DNA of 33,298 bases from Mycobacterium sp. 1081908.1 (GTDB lineage: Bacteria; Actinomycetota; Actinomycetes; Mycobacteriales; Mycobacteriaceae): positions 1 through 33,298 of the forward strand of contig NZ_LZLY01000069.1 of the NCBI RefSeq assembly GCF_001673535.1, written 5' to 3'. Below, in pieces: positions 1 to 10,306 of the stretch. The position numbers and the translations under genes are program-made. Position 1 is the first letter of the stretch; every line of letters begins with the position of its first letter. The notes below the pieces were generated by a model. The model was not told where the DNA came from and made no database searches. It worked only from the letters and a program-made list of their open reading frames with translations.

Positions 1-78
1 GCTGTTCCTGCCGCGTCCGTTGCGGCTGCTCACCGGCGCGACGCGGTGGGGCCCGGCGCGGCGCCTGATGGTCCGCGA
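1..78 (+). other. Inverted segment: continuation of the methyltransferase gene on the opposite strand
   Basis: Plus-strand codons from base 2 read LFLPRPLRLLTGATRW and then GPARRLM. This is what should follow VDDDLA in the minus-strand gene that starts at 178. The junction lies around 70-80, where plus-strand GTCCGCGAG is the reverse complement of CTCGCGGAC, the bases encoding the end of the DDDLA stretch. Microhomology of this kind suits a small inversion or a fold-back chimera. The window edge hides the other boundary. Confidence 0.5.
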
Positions 79-178
79 GGTCGTCGTCCACCAGGCGACG
101 CCCGGGCGGCTCGTTGTGCTCGACGGCGGCCAACACCATCGGTCCGAACGCGGTCTGCGCCGCGGGATTTCGCGCCAT
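1..178 (-). CDS. SAM-dependent methyltransferase (leucine carboxyl methyltransferase-like), 5' fragment with broken frame
   Basis: An ATG at 176-178 lies 3 bases after the SDR stop, so this is the third gene of a minus-strand operon. The first ~35 residues (starting MARNPAAQTAFGPMV, then PGRRLVDDDLA) look like the N-terminus of the mycobacterial leucine carboxyl methyltransferase-like (PPM) family and match the position of Rv2751 after Rv2750 in M. tuberculosis. Past about base 73 the frame stays open but reads an Arg/Pro-rich stretch unlike the family. The expected continuation (LFLPRPLRLLTG..RRLM) is instead readable on the plus strand at 2-70. The gene therefore appears interrupted by an inversion or fold-back, or the window edge is misassembled. 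The family assignment rests on a short segment. Confidence 0.6.
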   Translation of the reverse strand, partial: MARNPAAQTAFGPMVLAAVEHNEPPGRRLVDDDLADHQAPRRAPPRRAGEQPQRTRQEQ

Positions 179-181
179 GGG

Positions 182-1006
182 CTACTTGTTCAGGAAGCCC
201 GCATCGACGGGCAGGGTGACGCCGGTGATGTAGCGGGCCTGGTCGGAGACCAGCCACGCCACCGCGTTGGCGATGTCCTCGGCCTGCAGCACTTCCACCG
301 GCAGCGCGTTGCCCAGGCTGCGCGGCTGGTCGGTCTGGGACGCCATCTTGGCGAGCCACTCCCGGGTGAACTCGTTGTTGATCATCGGGGTCTCGACGCC
401 GGTCGGGTGGATCGAGTTTACCCGGATGTTATGGCCCGCAAGCAGATTCGCGTACACGCGCATCAATCCCACCACGCCGTGCTTGGCGGCCGCATAGCCG
501 ACGGAGCCGGCGTCGGGACTGCCCACCCCGGCCAGTCCGGCGGCCGAACTGATCAGCACGATCGACCCCCCGCTGCCCTGCTTGACCATGGTCGATATCG
601 CGGCCTTGATCGTGTTGTAGACGCCGGTGAGGTTGACGTCGATGACGTCGCGCCAGCCGTCGTCCCCGGATGCCATCGGAGCGATGCCGGCGTTGGCCAC
701 GACGATGTCCAGCCGGCCGAACTCGTCGATGCCCGCCCGCACCGCGGCCGTCAGCGATTCCCGGTCGCGGACGTCGGCCTGCTTGGCGACGATGCGCGCC
801 CCGGTGTCCTCGACGAGTTTGACGGTGGCCGCCAGGTCCTCGGGGCTGGCCAGGGGATAGGGCACGCTGGCGATCTGCTCGCACAGGTCGACGGCGATGA
901 TGTCCGCGCCGTCGGTGGCCAGCCGCACCGCGTGCGCGCGGCCCTGGCCGCGGGCGGCCCCGGTGATCAGCGCGACTTTTCCTTGAAGCGGGCCGGGACC
1001 ACTCAC
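182..1006 (-). CDS. Mycofactocin-coupled SDR family oxidoreductase
   Basis: A 274-residue short-chain dehydrogenase (Rv2750-like). It has the Rossmann motif TGAARGQG (residues 15-22), NAG (105-107), catalytic serine at 153/154, and YxxxK (Tyr171, Lys175). The insert after the second strand ([15 protein letters not shown], about 48-62) is typical of the SDR subfamily whose tightly held NAD is thought to be recycled through the redox cofactor mycofactocin; that is family knowledge and the substrate is unknown. The start is GTG at 1004-1006, overlapping the TGA of the upstream monooxygenase gene (GTGA), so the two are probably translationally coupled. The stop is TAG at 182-184. The methyltransferase gene follows 3 bases later. 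Confidence 0.9.
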   Translation of the reverse strand: MSGPGPLQGKVALITGAARGQGRAHAVRLATDGADIIAVDLCEQIASVPYPLASPEDLAATVKLVEDTGARIVAKQADVRDRESLTAAVRAGIDEFGRLDIVVANAGIAPMASGDDGWRDVIDVNLTGVYNTIKAAISTMVKQGSGGSIVLISSAAGLAGVGSPDAGSVGYAAAKHGVVGLMRVYANLLAGHNIRVNSIHPTGVETPMINNEFTREWLAKMASQTDQPRSLGNALPVEVLQAEDIANAVAWLVSDQARYITGVTLPVDAGFLNK

Positions 1007-1317
1007 GCGCGCAGCTGCCCCTTGTCCGGGTCGCCCGCGGGAACCGGCTGCAGCATCTTGATGTCCGGCGCCCCGGCCAGGTGCTCACCGGCCGCCGTGA
1101 ACAGCTTGGTGATCGCCGGGGCGGTGCTGTGCACCTTGAGCGCCTCCTCGTCGGCCCACTGCTCGACGAAGACGAAGGTCTCGCCGGCCTGGTGCAGCGA
1201 GTACAGCTCGCAGCCGGGCTCCTCGTGCACTTCCGAGACCGCGTTGGTCAGGATGTCGCGGACGGTGTCGACCGATTCGGGTTTGACGGTCATGGTGGCG
1301 ACGACGACGACGGGCAT
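1003..1317 (-). CDS. Antibiotic biosynthesis monooxygenase (ABM) domain protein
   Basis: A 104-residue ABM-fold protein (Rv2749-like), first gene of the minus-strand operon with the SDR. It begins [15 protein letters not shown] and contains the family pattern [11 protein letters not shown]...FVFVEQWAD. Such small ferredoxin-like-fold dimers include quinone-forming monooxygenases and signal-degrading enzymes; the real substrate cannot be told from sequence. The ATG at 1315-1317 is chosen because AGGAGG sits about 9 bases upstream on the minus strand. The frame is open up to 1380, but that extension has no family similarity. Confidence 0.85.
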   Translation of the reverse strand: MPVVVVATMTVKPESVDTVRDILTNAVSEVHEEPGCELYSLHQAGETFVFVEQWADEEALKVHSTAPAITKLFTAAGEHLAGAPDIKMLQPVPAGDPDKGQLRA

Positions 1318-1462
1318 GCTTAGGGCCTCCTGGGCGCTTGAGGGGTGGGTGACGGTATGACGTGTATCACCGGTTGTCACCCTACTCAGGCCCGTTTCGC
1401 CGCGACGCCGGCCGGGCCGCGGTTACCAGTGTGGCGGGTGGTGTAGATGAGGCATTTGCGAC

Positions 1463-1468
1463 TACCCT
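1463..1468 (+). promoter_or_regulatory. -10 element (TACCCT), probable leaderless promoter of ftsK
   Basis: TACCCT fits the mycobacterial TANNNT -10 and lies 7 bases before the ATG at 1476, so transcription would begin at or next to the start codon. No Shine-Dalgarno is visible, in keeping with leaderless translation. Inferred from spacing only. Confidence 0.5.
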
Positions 1469-1475
1469 GAGCCCC

Positions 1476-3955
<2,480 letters not shown>

Positions 3956-3959
<4 letters not shown>

Positions 3960-4474
3960 AGCACCAGCAGCATCCGGGAGTTGCCCAGGATGTTGGGTTT
4001 GACGTAGCTCAGGTCCAAAAACTCGGCGACACCGATGTCGTAGGAGCGGCACATCTCCTCGTACACCTCGGCCGTGACGGGCGTGCCCTCGATCTCGGTG
4101 AACCCGTGCTTGCCGAAGAACTCGGTCTCGAAGGTCAGCACGAACAGCCGCTCCAGCTGCAGCTCGCGGGCGACCTCCAGCAGCCGGTCGACGATCGCGT
4201 GGCCGATGCCCTGCCCGGTCACCGCCGGGTCGACGGCGACGGTGCGGATCTCGCCGAGGTCCGACCACAGCACGTGCAGCGCCCCGCAGCCGACCACCTT
4301 GCCCGCGGGGTCCTCGGCAACCCAGAACTCCTGCACGGCCTCGTACAGCGTCACCAGGTTCTTTTCCAGCAGGATGCGCCCGGCGTAGGTGTCGACGAGG
4401 TGTTTGATCGCGGGAACGTCCGACGTTCGCGCGCGCCGGACCTCGGGCAGGCGGTCGCGTGAGCTTTCGGTCAC
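3956..4474 (-). CDS. argA: Amino-acid N-acetyltransferase (N-acetylglutamate synthase)
   Basis: A 172-residue GNAT-fold enzyme closely resembling M. tuberculosis ArgA (Rv2747), which makes N-acetylglutamate from glutamate and acetyl-CoA, the first step of arginine synthesis. The acetyl-CoA loop is seen in VAVDPAVTGQGIGHAIVD (motif Q/RxxGxG/A, near residues 85-102). The C-terminus PNILGNSRMLLVL matches the family. It is the short single-domain form, without the kinase-like domain of classical NAGS. The GTG at 4472-4474 is chosen because GATACT lies 7 bases upstream (leaderless) and the protein then starts MTE like its orthologue. A TTG at 4492 is less likely. Confidence 0.92.
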
Positions 4475-4481
4475 GGGTAAC

Positions 4482-4487
4482 AGTATC
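4482..4487 (-). promoter_or_regulatory. -10 element (GATACT on minus strand) of argA, leaderless
   Basis: GATACT read on the minus strand is 7 bases upstream of the GTG at 4474. It sits in the short divergent region shared with pgsA, whose own -10 is 32 bases away on the other strand. Confidence 0.5.
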
Positions 4488-4518
4488 GGCAACGGCGAAG
4501 GGCGCGCTGGTCAACCGC

Positions 4519-4524
4519 TATTCT
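4519..4524 (+). promoter_or_regulatory. -10 element (TATTCT), leaderless promoter of pgsA
   Basis: TATTCT fits TANNNT and is followed by 6 bases and then GTG at 4531. No Shine-Dalgarno is present. This decides the start of pgsA. Confidence 0.55.
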
Positions 4525-4530
4525 TATGCC

Positions 4531-5130
4531 GTGTCGGCACAGCCTGAAACGTCCGGAATGGCTGGCCGCGCCCGCATCGCCAACCTCGCCAACGTGCTGA
4601 CCCTGCTGCGGCTGGTGCTGGTTCCCATTTTCCTGATCGCGCTGTTCACCGGCGACGGCCACCAAATCGTCGGGCGCATAGTCGCTTTCGTGATTTTCGC
4701 CGTCGCCTGCCTGACCGACCGGTTCGACGGCCTGCTGGCCCGCAACTACGGGATGGCGACCGAATTCGGCGCGTTCGTCGACCCGATCGCGGACAAGGCC
4801 CTGATCGGGTCGGCGCTGATCGGCCTGTCGATGCTGGGCGACCTGGCGTGGTGGGTGACGGTGGTGATCATGGCGCGCGAGGTGGCGGTGACGCTGCTGC
4901 GGCTGGCCGTGATACGCCGCGGCGTCATCCCGGCGAGCTGGGGCGGCAAGCTCAAGACCGTGGTCCAGGCGCTGGCGATCGGGCTGTTCGTGCTCCCGCT
5001 GGCGGGACCGTTCCGGGTGGCGGCGGCCGTGGTGATGGGCATCGCGATCGTGCTCACGGTGATCACCGGCATCGACTACGTGGCCGGCACGATCAGGACC
5101 GTCAGGCAAGTTCGCCAGGCGGCCGGCTGA
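4531..5130 (+). CDS. pgsA: CDP-alcohol phosphatidyltransferase (phosphatidylglycerophosphate synthase type)
   Basis: A 199-residue integral membrane enzyme, orthologous by sequence and position to M. tuberculosis PgsA3 (Rv2746c). It transfers a phosphatidyl group from CDP-diacylglycerol to an alcohol, probably glycerol 3-phosphate. The signature D-x2-DG-x2-AR-x8-G-x3-D-x3-D is complete ([10 protein letters not shown], then [10 protein letters not shown]); its aspartates bind metal and catalyse. Several hydrophobic helices flank it. The GTG at 4531 is chosen for the leaderless -10; the frame is open back to 4459, but that would run into the argA promoter. Mycobacteria have several paralogues, so the acceptor is inferred. 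Confidence 0.9.
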   Translation: MSAQPETSGMAGRARIANLANVLTLLRLVLVPIFLIALFTGDGHQIVGRIVAFVIFAVACLTDRFDGLLARNYGMATEFGAFVDPIADKALIGSALIGLSMLGDLAWWVTVVIMAREVAVTLLRLAVIRRGVIPASWGGKLKTVVQALAIGLFVLPLAGPFRVAAAVVMGIAIVLTVITGIDYVAGTIRTVRQVRQAAG

Positions 5131-5132
5131 GC

Positions 5133-5159
5133 GGGAACCAGTCCACCCCCGTCGGCGTT
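5133..5159 (+). promoter_or_regulatory. SigE-type ECF promoter of clgR-pspA-pspM
   Basis: GGGAACC at 5133-5139, 16 bases, then CGTT at 5156-5159 agrees with the SigE consensus known from M. tuberculosis, where clgR is SigE-dependent. It begins just after the pgsA stop and leaves a leader of about 65 bases before the clgR ATG. Confidence 0.7.
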
Positions 5160-5231
5160 GAGCCTTATGAGCGCCTGCTGAATGGGGTCTTTTTCGTGCC
5201 GGGCAGGGCTGACTGGACGAAGGAGGGCGGG

Positions 5232-5558
5232 ATGCCGCCATTGATGCGCGAGGTCATCGGCGACGTGCTGCGCCGGGCCAGGACGTCACAGGGCCGGACG
5301 CTGCGCGAGGTCTCGGATTCGGCGCGGGTGAGCCTCGGATACCTCTCGGAGGTCGAGCGCGGCCGCAAGGAGCCGTCCAGCGAGCTGCTCAACGCGATCT
5401 GCGATGCGCTGCAGATGCCGCTGTCGGCGGTCCTTACCGGCGCGGGGGAGCGGATGGCGAGCGAGGAACGCGCGGCCTACAGCGCGGCCACCGGGACGTC
5501 GATCGACGCCAGCACCAAGGTCGTCATTCCGCCGGTGGCGTCGCTGGCCGTGGCCTGA
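5232..5558 (+). CDS. clgR: Transcriptional activator ClgR (HTH, XRE/Cro type)
   Basis: A 108-residue regulator with a helix-turn-helix at about residues 23-46 ([22 protein letters not shown]) and the conserved ClgR C-terminus [16 protein letters not shown]. In M. tuberculosis ClgR (Rv2745c) activates clp protease genes and the pspA operon under envelope stress. The ATG at 5232 is fixed by AGGAGG 5 bases upstream. It is the first gene of a clgR-pspA-pspM operon and is preceded by a SigE-type promoter. Confidence 0.93.
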   Translation: MPPLMREVIGDVLRRARTSQGRTLREVSDSARVSLGYLSEVERGRKEPSSELLNAICDALQMPLSAVLTGAGERMASEERAAYSAATGTSIDASTKVVIPPVASLAVA

Positions 5559-5669
5559 GCGCCCGGACGAGCCGATCCCGCGTCAGGGGTGGGGCGATCG
5601 TCGCCGACCCACTAAATTGAGCGGCAGGGCGCTTGCCCGGCATACGAGAAGCGAAGGTGGAGCTGACTG

Positions 5670-6497
5670 ATGGCCAATCCGTTCGTCAAGGCGTGGAAAT
5701 ACCTGATGGCGCTGTTCAACGCCAAGATTGACGAGCACGCCGACCCCAAAGTGCAGATCCAGCAGGCCATCGAGGAGGCGCAGCGCCAGCACCAGGCGCT
5801 GACCACGCAGGCCGCGCAGGTGATCGGCAACCAGCGGCAGCTGGAGATGCGGCTCAACCGTCAGCTGGCGGACATCGAAAAGCTGCAGGTCAACGTGCGC
5901 CAGGCGCTGACGCTGGCCGACCAGGCCACCTCCGCGGGCGATGCCGCCAAGGCCACCGAGTACAACAACGCCGCCGAGGCGTTCGCGGCGCAGCTGGTGA
6001 CCGCCGAGCAGAGCGTCGAAGACCTCAAGACGCTGCACGACCAGGCGCTGTCGGCCGCGGCCCAGGCCAAGAAGGCCGTCGAACAGAACTCGATGGTCCT
6101 GCAGCAGAAGATCGCCGAGCGCACCAAGCTGCTCAGCCAGCTCGAGCAGGCCAAGATGCAGGAACAGGTCAGCGCGTCGCTGCGGTCGATGAGCGAGATC
6201 GCCGCCCCCGGCACCACCCCCAACCTCGACGAGGTCCGCGAGAAGATCGAACGCCGGTACGCCAACGCCATCGGGTCGGCCGAACTCGCCCAGGGGTCCG
6301 TGCAGGGCCGCATGCTCGAGGTCGAGCAGGCCGGCGTTCAGATGGCCGGCCATTCGCGGCTCGAGCAGATCCGTGCGTCGATGCGCGGCGACGCCCTGCC
6401 GGCGGGTGGGACGCCCGCCGCCGGGGCCACCCCGGCCACTCCGGCGCCCGCCGAGACCGCCGGCGGCCAGGTCGCCGAGAAGCCCTTTGGTCAGTAA
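5670..6497 (+). CDS. pspA: PspA/IM30 family phage-shock protein (35 kDa antigen)
   Basis: A 275-residue PspA homologue, the mycobacterial 35 kDa antigen. Residues 1-20 form an amphipathic membrane-binding helix ([16 protein letters not shown]), followed by long coiled-coil helices to about residue 235, very rich in Gln, Glu and Ala. The last ~40 residues are a Pro/Ala/Gly tail. It oligomerises on the inner face of stressed membranes to hold their integrity. It lies 111 bases after clgR. That gap contains a TAAATT -10-like sequence at 5612-5617 and a small GGGC/GCCC hairpin, so a second promoter is possible. An AAGGTGGAG Shine-Dalgarno precedes the ATG. Confidence 0.95.
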   Translation: MANPFVKAWKYLMALFNAKIDEHADPKVQIQQAIEEAQRQHQALTTQAAQVIGNQRQLEMRLNRQLADIEKLQVNVRQALTLADQATSAGDAAKATEYNNAAEAFAAQLVTAEQSVEDLKTLHDQALSAAAQAKKAVEQNSMVLQQKIAERTKLLSQLEQAKMQEQVSASLRSMSEIAAPGTTPNLDEVREKIERRYANAIGSAELAQGSVQGRMLEVEQAGVQMAGHSRLEQIRASMRGDALPAGGTPAAGATPATPAPAETAGGQVAEKPFGQ

Positions 6498-6515
6498 CGC
6501 CGCGGGCGGTTCGCG

Positions 6516-7331
6516 ATGGCGGTGAAAGCTACGCAGCGCGCGCCGTGGCGGGCGGTGGTGCAGCGCGGGTTGGACACCGCCGCCGACCTTTCCGACTTCG
6601 TGGCCCAAAAGGTCAGGGCCGCCGCCGATCCGCGGGCCCGGCTGCTGCGCCGCCGCCGCCGGGCGCTGCGATGGGGCGTGATATTCGGCCTCGGCTGCCT
6701 GTTTTGGATCGTGGTGACCGGGGTGCTGGCCGCATGGGGCTGGTTCGTCCTGCTGCTGCAGATCACCGGCGCCATCGCGGTCGTGCTGGCGATCCCGGCC
6801 ACGCTGCTGCTGCTCCGCTACCGCTGGCTGCGCGCCGAGCCGCTGCCGGCCCAGCGGCCCGCCAACGCCCGCCGGCTGCCGCCGCCGGGTTCGGCCGCCC
6901 GGCCCGCGATGTACGCGCTGGGCGCCTCCGAGCGGGGCTTCTTCTCGCTGTTGGGGGTGATCGAGCGTGGCGCCATGCTGCCGGCGGACGAGATCCGTGA
7001 CCTGACCGCCGCGGCCCGCAAGACGTCGGCGGCGATGGCGGCCACCTCCGCCGAGGTGGTGTCGATGGAGCGGGCCGCGCAATACGCCGAGTCGTCGCAG
7101 CCGTATCTGGCGCCCACCATCAACGCCTACACCGCGCAGCTGAGCGCCGGCGTTCGCCAGTACAACGAAATGGTCACCGCCGCAGCACAATTGGTGTCCG
7201 CGGCGAACGGCGACACCGGGGCCGGTCCGGCACGGCAGCGCTACCGCGACGAGCTGGTCGGCGCCACCGACCGCCTGCTCGGGTGGGCGCAGGCGTTCGA
7301 CGAGCTGGGCGGGTTGCCCCGAAGCGGCTAG
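6516..7331 (+). CDS. pspM: PspM-like membrane partner of PspA
   Basis: A 271-residue protein orthologous by place and pattern to Rv2743c, the membrane protein that binds PspA in M. tuberculosis. A basic N-terminus ending in a run of Arg (about 43-52) leads into two adjacent hydrophobic helices near 53-75 and 80-100. An Ala-rich soluble region with helical, coiled-coil-like character follows to the C-terminus. It starts 18 bases after pspA and ends on TAG at 7329-7331, overlapping the stop of the convergent DUF5313 gene (CTAG). No fourth psp gene (Rv2742c/PspN) follows here. Confidence 0.85.
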   Translation: MAVKATQRAPWRAVVQRGLDTAADLSDFVAQKVRAAADPRARLLRRRRRALRWGVIFGLGCLFWIVVTGVLAAWGWFVLLLQITGAIAVVLAIPATLLLLRYRWLRAEPLPAQRPANARRLPPPGSAARPAMYALGASERGFFSLLGVIERGAMLPADEIRDLTAAARKTSAAMAATSAEVVSMERAAQYAESSQPYLAPTINAYTAQLSAGVRQYNEMVTAAAQLVSAANGDTGAGPARQRYRDELVGATDRLLGWAQAFDELGGLPRSG

Positions 7332-7723
7332 TCGGGTCGCGGGCCGTAGCGCTCGATGTACGCCTGGTGGATGTGCGCGTCGCGCTTGCGGGCCAGCTCG
7401 TCGACGAGCTCGGGGTCCAGGCCGTGCACGGCCAGCATGTGACGGCGCCACACCTTGTTCAGCGCGTGCGAGAAGTACACGAACGGAATGAGAATCGGCA
7501 GCGTCATGCTCAGGTGGACGTCCAGCGTCGTCGGGATCAACCAGAACGGCGCCAGCACCAGGACCGCCGGGACCGCGACCCGAAGCATCATCCGGCGCGT
7601 TGCGCCCTTGCCGGCCAAGTCGTTTCGCACCCAGTCGCGCATCGAGTCGGGCAGCCGCGCCCCGGCGCAGTACCGGACCAACTGCCACGCGTTCGGCTTG
7701 GCGCGGCCCGTGTCGTCGCCCAC
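7328..7723 (-). CDS. DUF5313 family membrane protein
   Basis: A 131-residue protein with the pattern of the actinobacterial DUF5313 family: LVRYCAGARLPDSMRDWVRNDLAG at the start, a hydrophobic hairpin (about 48-65 and 70-86), then LNKVWRRHMLAVHGLDPELVDE and a C-terminus ending YGPRPD. Function is unknown. The start is GTG at 7721-7723, 2 bases after the ephG stop, so it is probably co-transcribed with ephG. In M. tuberculosis this interval holds PE_PGRS47 and Rv2742c instead (recalled). Confidence 0.85.
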   Translation of the reverse strand: MGDDTGRAKPNAWQLVRYCAGARLPDSMRDWVRNDLAGKGATRRMMLRVAVPAVLVLAPFWLIPTTLDVHLSMTLPILIPFVYFSHALNKVWRRHMLAVHGLDPELVDELARKRDAHIHQAYIERYGPRPD

Positions 7724-7725
7724 CG

Positions 7726-8157
7726 CTAGAACGAGGCCTTCAGCGAGGGCACGACCAGCGCCGCCACGCCACGCAGCGTCGCCTTGAACATGTCGAAGAA
7801 GTCAAAGTAGTCCCGCCACAGCGTGATTCGCCCGTTGTGCACCTCGAACACGCCGCACACCCAAAACTGCAGCCGCAGCGGGCCGACGATCAGCGCGTCG
7901 GTGCGCTCGGTCAGCACCGCGGCGCCGTCGGCGGCGATGCGGTGGATCTTCACCTCGAAGGCGCCGCGGCCCTCCATCGAGCGAAACAGCTTGATCGCCC
8001 GGGCGCGCCCGCGGATCGTCGGCAGGCCGACGTTCTCGTAGACGAGGTTGTCGTCCAGCGCGGCCTCGGCGGCCTCCAGGTCCGAATCTTGAAGCGCGTT
8101 CAGGAAACCCTCGACCGTGCGGGTGTTCGCGACGCCTGTGTCAGTCAGCTCGGTCAT
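7726..8157 (-). CDS. ephG: Limonene-1,2-epoxide hydrolase family protein EphG
   Basis: A 143-residue cone-shaped NTF2-like fold enzyme very similar to M. tuberculosis EphG (Rv2740), which hydrolyses bulky lipid or sterol epoxides. The LEH active-site pattern is visible: YEN (40-42), RTD (85-87) and WRDYFD (114-119), which supply the Tyr/Asn and Arg/Asp/Asp that hold and activate water. The ATG at 8155-8157 opens a minus-strand unit with the DUF5313 gene. The 63 bases to the divergent glycosyltransferase must contain its promoter. Confidence 0.9.
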   Translation of the reverse strand: MTELTDTGVANTRTVEGFLNALQDSDLEAAEAALDDNLVYENVGLPTIRGRARAIKLFRSMEGRGAFEVKIHRIAADGAAVLTERTDALIVGPLRLQFWVCGVFEVHNGRITLWRDYFDFFDMFKATLRGVAALVVPSLKASF

Positions 8158-8220
8158 GGCCGCCAGCCTATTCGACCGCGGCGGTGCGTGGCGGCCCGGC
8201 GCTGTGGCAGGGTGGGGTCG

Positions 8221-9387
8221 ATGCGCATCGCCGTCGTCGCCGGGCCGGATCCCGGGCACTCGTTCCCCGCGATCGCGCTGTGCCAACGGTTCGCCGAGGC
8301 GGGCGATCAGCCCATCCTGTTCACCGGCGCGGAATGGACCGGCGCCGCCCGCGCGGCCGGCATCGACGCCGCCGAGCTGGACGGGCTGACCGCCACCGAC
8401 GAGGACCTCGACGCCGGGGCCCGGATCCACCGGCGCGCGGCGCGGATGGCCGTGCTCAACGTTCCGGCGCTGCGCGACCTGGCGCCCGACCTGGTGGTCT
8501 CGGACGTCATCACCGCGGGCGGCGGGATGGCCGCCGAGCTGTTGGGTATCCCGTGGATCGAGCTCGACCCGCATCCGCTGTACCTGCCGTCGAAGGGGTT
8601 GCCGCCCATCGGCAGCGGGCTGGCGCCCGGCACCGGCTTCCGCGGGCGGCTGCGCGACGTCACCATGCGCGCGCTGACCGGGCGATCGTGGCGCGCCGGC
8701 ATCAAGCAGCGCGCGGCTGCCCGGCTCGAGATCGGGCTGCCCGCCGTCGACCCCGGGCCGCTGCGGCGCCTCATCGCCACACTGCCCGCGCTGGAGGTGC
8801 CGCGCCCGGACTGGCCGGAGGAGGCCGTCGTCGTCGGGCCGTTGCACTTCGAGCCGACCGATCGGGTGCTGCAGGTCCCGCCCGGCGCCGGGCCGGTGGT
8901 GGTCGTCGCGCCGTCGACCGCGTCGACCGGCACCTCGGGCCTGGCCGAGACCGCGCTGGAGTGCCTGATCCCCGGGGAGACGCTGCCGGCGGGATCGCGC
9001 CTGGTGGTGTCGCGGCTGGGCGGGGCGGAGCTGACGCTGCCGCCGTACGCGGTGGCCGGGCTGGGGCGCCAGTCGGACCTGTTGGCGCGCGCCGACCTGG
9101 TGATCTGCGGCGGCGGCCACGGGATCGTGGCCAAGACGCTGCTGGCCGGCGTGCCGCTGGTCGTGGTCCCCGGCGGCGGGGACCAGTGGGAGATGGCCAA
9201 CCGGGTGGCGCGCCAGGGGAGCGGACGGCTGATCCGGCCGCTGAGCGCCGACGCGCTGGTGGCCGCGGTGGGCGAGGTGCTGTCGTCGCCCGGCTACCGG
9301 GAGGCCGCGCGGCAGGCCGCCGCCGGCATCGCCGACGTCGACGACCCGGTGCGGGTGTGCCACCAGGCGCTGGCGCTTGCCGGGTAG
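8221..9387 (+). CDS. Glycosyltransferase family 1 (UGT-like)
   Basis: A 388-residue GT-B glycosyltransferase, probable orthologue of Rv2739c. The N-terminal Rossmann half begins MRIAVVAGPDPGHSFPAIAL, which includes the acceptor-side Gly/His loop. The C-terminal half carries the donor site as ICGGGHGIVAKTLLAGVPLVVVPGG..DQWEMANRV, matching the GT1 pattern in which His and the DQ pair contact the nucleotide sugar. Donor and acceptor are unknown; relatives glycosylate natural products, sterols or lipids. The ATG at 8221 has an AGGGTGG Shine-Dalgarno. The frame is open far upstream, but that stretch is antisense to ephG. Confidence 0.85.
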   Translation: MRIAVVAGPDPGHSFPAIALCQRFAEAGDQPILFTGAEWTGAARAAGIDAAELDGLTATDEDLDAGARIHRRAARMAVLNVPALRDLAPDLVVSDVITAGGGMAAELLGIPWIELDPHPLYLPSKGLPPIGSGLAPGTGFRGRLRDVTMRALTGRSWRAGIKQRAAARLEIGLPAVDPGPLRRLIATLPALEVPRPDWPEEAVVVGPLHFEPTDRVLQVPPGAGPVVVVAPSTASTGTSGLAETALECLIPGETLPAGSRLVVSRLGGAELTLPPYAVAGLGRQSDLLARADLVICGGGHGIVAKTLLAGVPLVVVPGGGDQWEMANRVARQGSGRLIRPLSADALVAAVGEVLSSPGYREAARQAAAGIADVDDPVRVCHQALALAG

Positions 9388-9398
9388 CGGCTCTGGGT

Positions 9399-9605
9399 AT
9401 GTTGGCGGGCGTGCGGCTGACGGAGTTCAACGAGCGGGTTGTCTTGCGATTCGGATCCACCTACGGCGCGTCGGTGCTGGCGGATCACGTGCTGACCGGG
9501 TTCGGCGGCCGCACCGCCGCCCAGGCGATCGAGGACGGCGTCGACCCCCGCGACGTCTGGCGCGCCCTGTGCGTCGATTTCGACGTGCCGCGCGACCAGT
9601 GGTGA
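9399..9605 (+). CDS. DUF3046 family small protein
   Basis: A 68-residue protein of the actinobacterial DUF3046 family (Rv2738c-like), recognised by VRLTEFNERVVLRFGS, the middle part FGGRTAAQAIEDGVDPRDVW and the end CVDFDVPRDQW. These are normally found close to recA, as here, but have no known function. The ATG at 9399 gives the usual length; GTG at 9411 (64 residues) is equally possible, and neither has a good Shine-Dalgarno. It begins 11 bases after the glycosyltransferase stop and may be co-transcribed with it. It ends 7 bases before the stop of the convergent FhuF-like gene. Confidence 0.85.
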   Translation: MLAGVRLTEFNERVVLRFGSTYGASVLADHVLTGFGGRTAAQAIEDGVDPRDVWRALCVDFDVPRDQW

Positions 9606-9612
9606 GCTCGCC

Positions 9613-10290
9613 TCAGCGCCGGTGGGACCGCCGGTCCCGCCGAAACACGCAATCGCCGCACACGGACCGCCCCGGCACGCGGTAGAACAGGCAGCAGCTG
9701 TGGCGCCGGAACCCGAGATGCGGGCCGCTGACCACGCCGGAGCCCGCCAGCATGCCGCTGTCCAGCAACGACTCCGTCATCGCCACGATCGAGGGCCGCA
9801 GGTCCGGGCGCGCGACGAGCAGCGCCCGGGACGCCCCGACGAGCGCGGACGCGATGTTGCCGGCCAGCAGGGCGGGCGCCAGCTTGACCCGCAGGCCCGC
9901 GGCGAACGGATTCATGTGCCCTTTGACCACCATGCGGTACAGCGACTTCGCCGACGGCGGGTCGACCGGCCGGCCGACGGGCTCGGGGATCCGCAGCTGC
10001 GCCCCGTCGTCGGCGCGCTGCAGGTCTTTGAGATCCGGAACGACGCCGTGGACCAGCGCGCAGGCGAGCACGGGTGACCACAACCGGGTGGCGTGGCCGA
10101 GGTGCACCAGCGACGCGCCGATCCGCAAATCCGACGTGCGGTACCGCCGGACGGTGGTGTCGATCAAATCGGTGAAGCCGTCGGCGTAGGACTGCCCGAC
10201 CGGATGCCACCCCGCCGCGTCGCCGCCCACCGTGAGCGCGAAAAAGCCTTTGTAGGAAGATATTTCGGCCAGCTCAGCCGAGATGTCCAT
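9613..10290 (-). CDS. FhuF-like (2Fe-2S)-binding protein under a cobalamin riboswitch
   Basis: A 225-residue soluble protein that ends in the [2Fe-2S] signature of ferric-siderophore reductase FhuF: two adjacent Cys (199, 200), ten residues, then CxxC (211, 214), in the context RRHSCCLFYR...CGDC. The rest is an all-alpha FhuF-like body with no membrane segment. The ATG at 10288-10290 is chosen because GAGAGGG precedes it and because the cobalamin riboswitch ends 48 bases upstream; the open frame to 10473 would translate through the riboswitch. Inference: an electron-transfer protein for cobalt, corrinoid or iron release that is shut off by cobalamin. M. tuberculosis keeps, as I recall, only a Cys-rich fragment here (Rv2737A). 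Confidence 0.82.
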   Translation of the reverse strand: MDISAELAEISSYKGFFALTVGGDAAGWHPVGQSYADGFTDLIDTTVRRYRTSDLRIGASLVHLGHATRLWSPVLACALVHGVVPDLKDLQRADDGAQLRIPEPVGRPVDPPSAKSLYRMVVKGHMNPFAAGLRVKLAPALLAGNIASALVGASRALLVARPDLRPSIVAMTESLLDSGMLAGSGVVSGPHLGFRRHSCCLFYRVPGRSVCGDCVFRRDRRSHRR

Positions 10291-10306
10291 GCGCAACCAA
10301 CCCTCT

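Noticed and set aside
20..1360. Long plus-strand open frame over the SDR/monooxygenase region
   Set aside because: It is antisense to two clear genes, has no family resemblance and is explained by high GC; only its first ~17 codons resemble a real protein (the inverted methyltransferase piece).
5583..7688. 701-codon minus-strand frame opposite pspA and pspM
   Set aside because: Antisense shadow of two well-supported genes; no start signal or domain.
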